Source: Thuidium tamariscinum
Taxonomy: Eukaryota; Streptophyta; Bryopsida; Hypnales; Thuidiaceae
DNA: 64,000 nucleotides
NCBI GenBank assembly: GCA_947034885.2
Contig: OX344752.2
Location: 14,942,001 to 15,006,000, forward strand
Direction: 5' to 3'
Of the stretch, positions 49,812 to 59,335 are shown piece after piece. The notes under the pieces were generated by a model. It did not search any database. It was given only the letters and a program-made list of their open reading frames with translations, and was not told where the DNA came from. A program made the translations under genes and the position numbers. The stretch's first letter is position 1, and each line of letters begins with the position of its first letter.

Positions 49812-50539
49812 GGGTGATTGCAAGAAACACTTGTCCTATTTTTTGTCCCCTTGACCTCCAACAGGTAGTTTTTTGCTTATAACTTTTTCATAGTTTGCCC
49901 TATCAACTTGAAATTTGGAATGAAGGTGAGCACAAAAGTTTTATATTTTGCGTAATTTTTTCAATTTAAAAAAAATTAGTTTACTATTTTTAAACTGCCC
50001 CCGATTGGTTGTCTACCTTGGCCATTTTGGGGGTTTTTAGTCCTATTTTTGACCCAAAAATGCAAATTTTGAGCTGAAAATTGGCATGCTTAGATATATA
50101 GTATAGTTACACAATCCCTAAAAAGGATTTTTGAAAATATTAAACTGTCCAACTTCCACATGTCGTCAAAGTGGCTGACTTTGCGCACGTGTAGAGAATA
50201 GAATTTATTTTTTATAAATATGAAATTTGTTGGAAAAGAAAGACCTTTACTTGAAGAAAAAAATGATTTTTCATTTTCATTTTTTGAATTTTTTTACTAT
50301 TTTTACCAAATTAGTGAAAAAAGAGCTATTTTCATTGTATTTTCCATTGTCTATAACATTTAGAGAAAAAATTTCTTAGGTCTGAATTTCAAGAGACATA
50401 ATATTCTCATTGCTCTTCAAATTATCCATATTTTTTTCAATTTAAAAAAAAATTATTTCAAAGGGTCACAGGACTCACAGGACTCATTGATTTTGAGCCA
50501 TTTTGAGACAAAACCGGTAAGTGTTTCTTGCAACAACCC
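49812..50539. mobile_element. Non-autonomous TIR element, 728 bp, second copy
   Basis: Same family as 21,534-22,290. The left end is GGGTGATTGCAAGAAACACT and the right end AAGTGTTTCTTGCAACAACCC; a 4-bp duplication TGGA flanks it (49,808-49,811 and 50,540-50,543). The interior matches the first copy near the left end (CTTGTCCTATTTTTTGTCCC) and diverges in the middle. It lies in the spacer downstream of the - gene. Confidence 0.88.
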
Positions 50540-51068
50540 TGGATACAAATGAATGCAAAAATGATTGTTGTCACACATATATAAAGGAAAAAAGGGGGTT
50601 ACAATTGTCAAGCATGACATGTGGTAGTGTTCAAAAAACACTGCATGTTGCCACCCTAAACCAAAATCCCCAAGCGTATATTGAATACATCTGTTGCCTA
50701 TAATTTAACTTGAAGCATTCCAGAACAGCTTCAAGTAAAAGTAGCACTCCTGAATCCTTGAGCAACTTGTACCTACACCATGCATGGATGACATCAGAAA
50801 TAGAATTAGGCTCAAACTCCTCAAATCCTAAGTCCAAAGAAGTACATTACACCAATAAAACATGTGAATAGAGCCAAGTCTGAAATTACCCAAGTAAGAG
50901 GAAACATGAAATCTTGAACTCCATCCCACATATATCCGCTTATCTGCCTAAACTTGTAGTCAATCCAGCTTGCTTTAAACGGCACCTTCCACCAGCCAAT
51001 ATACGCAAAACACCCTACACACATCTAGTAAACAAACATAGGAACACAAGAGAGAACACAATACTAGT

Positions 51069-54000
51069 CTAATCCAATGCTTCTGCTTCAAGTATAGCGT
51101 TCAAAATTATATTCAAGACATCCTCCTTTAACTCATAACTTCCAAAGTTACCCTTCACCGCATGAGCTGTGGGGGCCATAGTAAACTTAGATGCTACCAC
51201 AATGTGAGAAAATACAAATGATTGTGGCTTATCATCCCGCAACCAATAGATACGAGATCCACTTTTCAAGCGTTCATACCAGTAGCCTCGAATGACCTGG
51301 TCACCGGGCAGAAATTCACTGCCGGAAGGATCAATGAAAGAGTTTTCGACTGTATGCAGTCCTTTATCGACCAATATGATCCAAAAGGACTCATTGTTAT
51401 TGGAATCTGCCCTCACAGCGATATTGTTTCCAATGGAAACATCCTCTGCTATCCACTCCCCCCTTGAGCTTGCCTCTACCTTTTCATTTGATTCGTAAAG
51501 TAACCTCACTTGTGAACTTGAGTGCGGTTTAAGCCTCCGCAGTGTCCAAGGCCCAACATGAGATTTTTGATGGCAAGCAAAATTGGTATCCATTTCTGAA
51601 CATGCCCAACAGAAGCAAGAAAGCTCTCGATATTGAATTAAGGTAGGTTCCTTACCAGATACGGAACGCACTTGGTGTTGCTTCCTACTACCTACAACCG
51701 TCTCACATTGCTGATCTTGTGCATGACAAATGGCCCCCTCCTTGATCTCCCAAAAATACTTGTTGGTACATTTTCTAGAAGAAGGTGGACCAGAATGTTG
51801 CTTGTTATTCTCCTCTCTCAAGAACCTCACCATTTGCTCGGCATTTTGGATGCACCACCCATTTACTTTTAGTTGCTCCTTGCGCACTTCTCTCTTGCAA
51901 AGGGCACCTACACCATCCACCTCCCCTTTTCCATGTCCAGATGCGAAATAATTCCACAACATCTGGCATCCCTCTAGTAGTGTACCATCTATGACCGTTA
52001 AACTAGGGTACCTGCTAATGAAATACCAGGCCCAAGCTAATTTGAACTGACCACTACAGCCATCAGACCAAACAATATGATTCTTGGGTATAAAGCCATG
52101 TCCTTTCATAAAATCCCAATGCATAAGAAAACAATGTTGAACATATAATGAATCATGAACCTTGTCATCTAACATATAGTAATGGACTTTTTTTAACAAA
52201 AGAGGCTCATTGTTTTCAATACACCAAGAGGGATTTAATCTGTAGGTTATGTGTACCAAAATAGACACTTGTACACTCCGCCAATGCATACTTTGAGTTT
52301 CATTTTGTATCTTCATAGAGTAATTCTCTGAAAAATCCACACAAGATATGACAGTATCCCTAGGAACTGAATCAAACAATTCTTTAAATTGATAATCCTG
52401 CCATGTTGCAACATAATTATGAACAACAAAAGCTTCTAAGCGGGGCTTCAAGTATTCAAATAACTCAGTCGGCTTAGTCTCACGATATTGAACTACTGGT
52501 GCCTTCTTAGGCAATCCGTCTTCTGAGTATCCAACAACCTCTGACCCAATAGATTTCCATTTTACAAGTTTCTGCGAAGTTTACTCATGAGGACAGATTT
52601 TTAAAAGTTATAAACCACATGACTGACATTCCCCGATCAAGCAATCACGCTTGTGCCACATCTGAAAATCCTACTTTACACAAAGAATTGACTCCCACAA
52701 ACCATGCAAACTACTATAGACCACAGTTTTTCCTGAGCATTCTTCTTGGATCTGCACACCATTTTTACAAACCATTTGACATGTACAAGAGCAGTTCAAA
52801 TGCACACCTTGGCAATCGGCATGTAATTCGTTCACTCCTTCTTTCAAGTTGCTTAACTCCTGGTGGTACTTGCAGCAACATGTGTTCCAGTTCTGCAAGC
52901 GTTTCACCCACCATGGCTTAAGGCTGTTGAAAGATGTGAGACTACACTTCAAGCCCGGTTCCTTTGCAGTGAAATTTGTATAGAACTCCAACTATGTAAG
53001 GGAACAAATTCCATTCATTGTTAGGTCAAGAAGGCAAAAACTTAAGCCAAAACAATAGATGCAATATTGTATCAGGAAATCATCAACACACCAAAGCCAT
53101 ATAAGTCTTTACAATGGACAGGTGACCACAAAAAAATTATCTGAAAATCACAATAGGCCTGATTAGCACTAAGGACTTTGTTGGAAACGAAAAAATGACT
53201 CCTAGTACAAAGGACTCTCATCACAAAGGATTGTCATCACAAAGGACTCTCAGCACAAAGGACTTGTAATATGAAGGACTCTGAAGACAAAGGACTTTTG
53301 ACATAAAGGACTCCCTGCTTAAAGGACTCGTCCACTTGCTATAGTAAGGACTCAGTGCAACAAAGGACCTCGCTGCAAACATACAAAGGACATCGCAAAA
53401 CTAAGGACTCTTCAGTTGATGAACCAAGGACTCTTCAGTTGATGAACCAAGGACTCTTAAGCAACAAGGGGTCCTCAATACTAAGGAATCATATAATAAG
53501 GAGTCATCAATATATAGGAATAAGGAGTCACCAAATGAAGGACTTCCTCGACCACTGTACCAAGCAGTCATCACCAGTTCACCACTAAGGACTCCTACAA
53601 ACGAATCATAAGCTAAAAGCCAAAACTCTATAGCATAGAGGACTCTTGCGAACTTATACTAAACTGTAAGGACTCAAGTCTCTATATAAGGAATGTAAAG
53701 ATAAGAATATGGTTGTAAGTGACTCTAAACCACAAATGATACAAATACTTAATGACAGCTCATACTCTCTAAGGAATAAAATTTCAGTTTCACTAATTTC
53801 CAATGCACAGTACTTTGGAAGTGTTCATTTTATCTATGTTAAGCACTACGCAATTAGAAAGTATCACTAGTGATTATCCAAAACCGCAAAGTGCACCAGT
53901 GGTATTTATATCAAAGCTGGTAATTACAAAGCATAGATATAGTTACGTATTGCAAATTCATGAACACTGTGCAAGCAACCACAAATAAAAAAGAATACAA

Positions 54001-54781
54001 GAAATCTCACCTCCAATACTTGAAGGTAGTGTGTTGGATGCTCCTCATACTGATTCACTCCTATCCAATTTCTAATTATGCCTTTCCGATTTGGAGAAAC
54101 AGTGGTTTCTGAAGTCCAAAAGTCGATGACCACCTTCTTCAACGAATCAGACAGGGCATCGGACCGACATGCAGAGCGGTAGTTTAGCCAAAATGCATTC
54201 TGCTGGGTATCAAGTAACAAACGTCTTTCCATGCCTCTTGTGAGATTTCTCCTATCCACCCATATCAAGTTAGCAATTGTTCCTCTGCTTCCCATCTTTG
54301 AAGATGAGGCAAGTGTGCAAACTATATCCTTAGCCATGACGACCTTAGATTGTTTTACTCCTATCAAGTGATCGGTCATGCCCCCTTTCAAATCACTGAG
54401 AATTGAATGTCTAAGTTTAACTTTGATTGGGTCGATTAAGAATTCAGGAAGCATTCCATCAAGCAATTCGTACCCTAGACACTTCTCAATTGTTAAATGC
54501 TGCACAATTGGATCATAGCTTCTAAGTCGACTTGCAACTGTCATGGCTAATTCTCTACCTAACCGAGCGCTAAGGCGTTGCAAGCATCGATCAGTTCGAT
54601 CAAAAGTCTCCAACTGTACTGAAGTTTGATCTTCTATTATTGAATCCTCATACTGACGTAAAAGCAATTTTCGAGCTCTACATCGACGAACTCTCTCTCT
54701 AGTATCAACCTTCCTTTTCTCAGCATAATCTATCCTATATTGCTGAAGGTAGTCTTCACCATCTCCCTCCCTTAAATCCAT
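51069..54781 (-). CDS. D-D-E transposase-like protein of the 16.56-kb element, three exons
   Basis: Exons on -: 54,781-54,011, 52,991-52,680 and 52,571-51,069; GT..AG introns in phase 0 give about 861 residues with no stop. Exon 1 has a basic, helical N-terminus (ERVRRCRARKLLLRQ). Exon 2 holds FNSLKPWWVKR, then a Cys/His cluster (CCCKYH, CQGVHLNCSCTC), likely a zinc site. Exon 3 has three conserved acidic blocks: VDFSENYS (Asp about 440), WSDGCSGQFK (Asp about 531) and SGHGKGEVDG (Glu about 578, Asp about 580). Their spacing and hydrophobic context fit an RNase H-fold D-D-E core. A C-terminal module (FIDPSGSEFLPGDQVIRG, FSHIVVASKF) follows and may be a chromatin- or DNA-binding fold. I recall similar uncharacterised proteins in plants and invertebrates but cannot name the superfamily. 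It is the probable transposase of the element. Confidence 0.78.
53165..53700. repeat. Right heptamer array (AAGGACT)
   Basis: Within intron 1 of the - gene, AAGGACT occurs about 15 times in 500 bases, mostly as AAAGGACTC or TAAGGACTC, at irregular spacing (10-40 bp), with many one-base variants (AAGGATT, AAGGAGT). The inverse, AGTCCTT, is the core of the left array at 43,085-43,660. In the frame of the element both arrays point the same way relative to the nearer end. Confidence 0.85.
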
Positions 54782-56404
54782 TCAATGAATCCTATTGAAC
54801 CCTTATGGTATCAACCCTAAACCAAAAAAGTATCAGGATGCTCAACCTAACAGCAAGCCAGAAATCAACATAGGACCCTAAACCCTAAACCTGAATTCTT
54901 TAGAACATAAAAACATGGACATTGAACACAAAATTGACCAAGAAATGAATGTACCTCTCTGATCCAGCAGTACACTGAACTTGTCGACAAAGACCAACCT
55001 ACAATTTTGTAATGGCGACAGACACGAGAATAAAAAATACGGCGATCACTGAATCTCTTCAAACCTTAAGCTTCCAATATTTGAGCGAACTTGAAACCCT
55101 GAGTGAAAAGCAACAAATCCTTAGAATGTGTCTAAAAAAAACACACCATAGAAGCCACCTAAGCTTTGAAATTGAAGAACACTTGTACATAGCGTCTGCA
55201 CTATACCCTAAATCCTCACAAATACAATGAACTTTGTTTGTTGTCATTGTAACATTGGAGCTTAGCGTGAGCTCTACACAATAGTACCTACAATTCCTTC
55301 CATACTCTTAATTTAAAACAGCAGGCCCCAAAACACAAAGAACTGCTAGGGTTTTAACTACGGGATCAATTTTCAACACTATAGTACTTATACTCAGCGT
55401 CTGCACAAAGCACCCTTACAGCCAAAAGTCCTTCTCTACTTAACATTCAAAATTGCAGGCCATAATCACACAAAAGAAGTGCTAGGGTTTAAACTGGAAA
55501 TTGTAAGACATAGCGAACCATAAAGTCTACACCTCGAAAACTATTGAAACCGAGAAGAACTCATCCTAAACAAACACCCTAGCACAGAACACACACAATG
55601 ACACAATCTCCAGAACCCTACACCATAATTCACTACAATCCTAAGGTTTACAAACCCTAAACCGCAAGAATTAAATCAAGAAAGTATTCCACGAGCATAC
55701 CTCTCTGATGCTTTAACACCGTAGCAATTTTAACAGAGCTTCGTCTTGTCCCCTAGTTAGGTCAAGAAATTGTAATCTCTATTCACTGCTGTAGACGTTG
55801 GACGCCTGGACGGCGCAAGTGGAAGTTCTGGAGAAACTGCAACTTCAGAAAATGGTGCACTTGGAGTAACCACAATCTTGAAAAATTATTACGCTTCTTG
55901 CCAAATCAAACCCGCAATGTGTTGCACACAACCCTAAACTTAGAATTGTTAGAAGCTAACAACTGCGTTGATACAGGAAGAAAGCTGCAAGACAGCAAAA
56001 CAATGCCGCAATTAAGTCTGAACCCTAGTTCAAAGTGAATGGTACAGATGCTCTGCTAAAGAATCAACGGTGAGGATCTGTTCATCTGTTGCCATTATGT
56101 GACAAAGTTTGAAACCAGTACGCTACCTCGGGCAGAGTTCCAAGGTAATGAAGAATGGCTTCTTTCCATCCAATTTTGAATGACTCTCATCCATTTTTAG
56201 CTTCATTAAGCACATTAAGCAGTGGTTACATGTGATTTTTGGTCCTTATCTAAGATGAAATGATGTCATGATAGATTGCATAGTATTCTAACATCAAATT
56301 ATAGTACTTAAAGACAATGAGGTATAATTTTTTAAGACAATTACAAACAAAATTGGACTCCACAATCAATTATGTTACAAAAAAAGGAGTGGTTACAGCT
56401 TCGT
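54782..56404 (-). promoter_or_regulatory. Right promoter and 5' leader region with telo-boxes
   Basis: 5' flank of the transposase-like gene. CCCTAAACC/AAACCCTAA forms cluster at about 54,818, 54,880-54,893, 55,490 (inverse), 55,615, 55,660 and 56,024. On -, two donor-like sites (CAGAGAGGTACAT near 54,955 and CAGAGAGGTATGC near 55,702) suggest alternative or duplicated non-coding leader exons. No TATA box is certain. Confidence 0.45.
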
Positions 56405-56429
56405 TGGCTCCTAATAGCTCGTTTTTACC
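56405..56429. repeat. Right terminal inverted repeat of the 16.56-kb element
   Basis: Begins TGGCTCCTAATAGC and ends CGTTTTTACC, the inverse of the left end. TNP2 coding sequence follows within about ten bases. Confidence 0.9.
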
Positions 56430-56934
56430 TGCATGTGCTTTTCGACTACGTGGTATTCTTATGTGGACCATATCAGATTTCCCGGCGTATGGACTAATAT
56501 CTGGTCTATGTTGTAAAGGTTACAAAGGATGTCCACCATGCGGACCAGCAACGGATGCGCGTATGGCAAGAACTGGTGACATGTTAGCTAATCAAAAAAC
56601 AAGAGGTTCGAAAATTGTATATGGAGGTGCACGTCGTTTTTTACCACGACATCATCCGTATCGTAGAAACAGAAGGTTCAACGGGGCAGAGGAACACAGA
56701 GAAGCCCCCATCAGTGTTTCGGCACTAGTAGAAAATTACGTCCAAATCAACAAAAAATCAACAAAAACTTGTTGATTTGGGTACTGCATTGACCGTTTTT
56801 ACAATTTTTTGTTGATTTGGACACGAGTTAACAAAATGGCTAACAAATTTTTGTTGATTTGAGCACTAGTGAACAAAATGGTTTAACAAATTTTTGTTCA
56901 TTTGAATAGTGCAACAACCAAATCAACACATTTT

Positions 56935-57480
56935 TGTTGACTGTTTTTGGAGTGTTTGTGGACTGTTTTGAGGCTGTTTTGGGGTTGTTTTTGGATTGTT
57001 TGTGGACTGTTTTGGGGCTGTTTTTGGAGTGTTTTTGGGTTGTTTGTGGACTGTTTTGGGGCTATTTTTGGAGTGTTTTTGGGCTGTTTTTGGAATGTTT
57101 TTGGAGTGTTTTCAGAATGTTTTTGGAATGTTCTTGAAATGTTTTTGGAATGTTTTTGAAATGTTCACGAAAAGTTTTTGAAATGTTTTTAGAATGTTGT
57201 TGAAATGTTTATGGAAAGTTTTTGAAATGTTTTTGGAATGTTTTTGAAATGTTTATGGAAAGTTCTTGATATGTTTTTGGAATCTTTCTAGAATGATTTT
57301 GGAAAGTTCTTGATATGTTTTTGGAATCTTTTTAGAATGATTTTGGAAAGTTCTTGATATGTTTTTGGAATCTTTTTAGAATGATTTTGGAATGTTCTTG
57401 AAATGTTTACGAAAATTCTTGAAATGTTTTTGGAATCTTTTTAGAATGGTTTTGGATTGGTTTTGGAATCGTTTAGAACG
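56935..57480. repeat. GT-rich minisatellite
   Basis: Tandem array of a unit of about 10-22 bp, TGTTTTTGGA(A/G), with variants such as TGTTTGTGGAC, TTCTTGAAATG and TTTTTAGAATGA. All three forward frames stay open for 60-70 codons and give Trp/Phe/Leu/Cys-rich text; this is a property of the repeat and not coding. Confidence 0.8.
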
Positions 57481-57589
57481 TTTCAACAATTATGAATTTA
57501 GAGTTCAAATTGTATTTTATTTTCAATTAGATTTTGAATTTGATTGGAGTTCTAATTACATTGAGAATGTAATTCAACTTTGATTCACA

Positions 57590-58958
57590 TAATTTGATTA
57601 TATCAAATTTTTCAATCTTAAAATAATCAAATTTGAGTAGTTCAAAATTCAAATTGAACTACTAAAAAAATTTACTCAAATTTGAAGTATTAACCTCTAT
57701 ACTCTTTCATATATTAAGGCCTATAATTGCTTTCAAATATTAGTCTTTAAAGCAAGGTTGATATCTTCATTTCTATTTATTTTTTCAACAAAATTAACTA
57801 GATGATCTTGCTTGTACTTAATTTGACCTATTAATCCCTCTTGAAATTGTGAAATAACAAATTTTAGCAATTACAAGATCATGATGTTCGGATTTCAAAA
57901 AAGATAGTGTTCAATTCATCCCAAATGAATACATTTCATTTTTCCAACATTTTATACAAAAATTAATGTATATATCAATTCTACAATTTGCAACTTCCTA
58001 CCATATGCTGGAAAAATATGTTAGAGAATATGTATTAGAAATTGCAACAAATAATATTTCATATTCATGCTTGGAAAAAATAGTAAGTTGACATGAATTG
58101 AGAATTATTTAAAATATTCAATGAAAAGAATTGTAGTTATGAAACTAAAGATTTCCAAACCCAATGGTTGGAATGTACTAATGTACATGCCATAATAAAG
58201 AATTTTCATCCTATTTTTCAAATTTTTTTGGAAAAATATTCAAAATTGCATTTACTAAAGAAATTTGAAGATTACTTTAGTGTAGAGATTCCACTTTGAA
58301 TTGCAAAGTGAAATTCCTCATAAGTTTCACCTCCCTAATCTATATAGAACGATTTGAAACTTTTCACAAGATTAATATTTTAGAAAATCAATTTCAAATT
58401 CCTATTTATTTAAAAATTACATTCACATCTACCTAGTTTAGATGCACGCATAGCTCGAAAACCAATACACCATACAATAACTTTTTTATGATTTAATCAA
58501 AAGTTATAAAAATTGTGAATCCTTCAAACTATCCCTGGATTACATGTTGTGTAATAATTTTAAGGGAAAAAAACCGGAAATTCAATTTCTAAATACATAA
58601 CCAAAAACATTAGCTATATTGTCAAAAAAGGCAACTTTGTTCTCTAGGGGTCTAAATTCTAATTTTAAGTTTTTTAAATTATTCAAATTCTAAGTTCTTA
58701 AATATTTAAATTCTACATTAAGAATTTTCAAATTCTAATTTAGAACTATTGAAACTCTATGTTCTAAATTACAAAAAACTTAAATAAGAATTGTGACCAA
58801 ATCATCTCCTAGTAAAATATTTGCCAAATATTCATAATATCTTTAATTAAATTGAAATTTTTATCACTAAAATTTCATGTGGAAAAAGTTTAAACCACCA
58901 AGTTTCACATTTATGTGCAATTAGAATATTTTTTATTAACTTACTAATTCACAATTCA
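57590..58958. other. AT-rich interior of the 3.1-kb element
   Basis: No gene is seen. Short AT-rich words such as AAATTCTAA and TTCAAATT recur, but no clear tandem unit. Confidence 0.5.
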
Positions 58959-59335
58959 GTGTTTTTTCAACTCAGCAGACTTTGGAGGCTGTTTTCGCAT
59001 AGTAAAGTACTTTTTTTCGGAAAACTTTGGACTAAGAAAAGTTGTTAAATCAAGTTAACTTTCATCTCCAACAATCCGTTTGTGATTTGGAGTCTCCAAT
59101 TGAAAGTTATGAGCAAAATTCAGAGAGGGGTTGGAATGACATTTTATTTTGACATTTGTAAACACTCTCTCTGAATTTTGCCCATAACTTTCAATTGGAG
59201 ACTCCAAATCACAAACGGATTTTTGGAGATGAAAGTTAACTTGATTTAACAACTTTTCTTAGTTCAAAGTTTTCTGAAAAAAGGTACTATAATATGCGAA
59301 AACAGACCCCAAAGTTTGCTGAGTTGAAAAAACAC
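58959..59335. repeat. Foldback of 377 bp nested in the 3.1-kb element
   Basis: Arms from GTGTTTTTTCAACTCAGC (left) and its inverse GCTGAGTTGAAAAAACAC (right) meet near 59,120-59,165. The arms match almost fully over about 165 bp, with a spacer of about 45 bp. No target duplication was identified with certainty. It may be a separate foldback MITE inserted in the element. Confidence 0.85.

Larger units (their letters stand above)
39872..56429. mobile_element. 16.56-kb two-gene DNA transposon of unassigned type
   Basis: 25-bp terminal inverted repeats (39,872-39,896 and 56,405-56,429) begin GGTARAAACGAGCTATTAGG and differ at one position. The element sits inside the TNP2 exon: TNP2 reads up to DGAR on the left and resumes at FRLRGILMW on the right, in frame. 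Inside are two convergent spliced genes: a coiled-coil/RING-like protein on + (40.3-44.8 kb) and a D-D-E transposase-like protein on - (51.1-54.8 kb). Also inside are mirrored heptamer arrays, a later 728-bp element and about 5 kb of AT-rich spacer. The target duplication is not clean; the nearest match is 6 bp, GGCACG against TGCATG. No DNA polymerase, capsid or reverse transcriptase is present. Confidence 0.87.

Noticed and set aside
39872-56429. Polinton or other virus-like large element
   Set aside because: No DNA polymerase, integrase of that type, capsid or protease is seen; the ends are only 25 bp.
56934-57583. Trp/Phe/Cys-rich frames in all three forward frames resembling membrane proteins
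   Set aside because: They come from the GT-rich tandem repeat; simultaneous openness in three frames marks repeat sequence.
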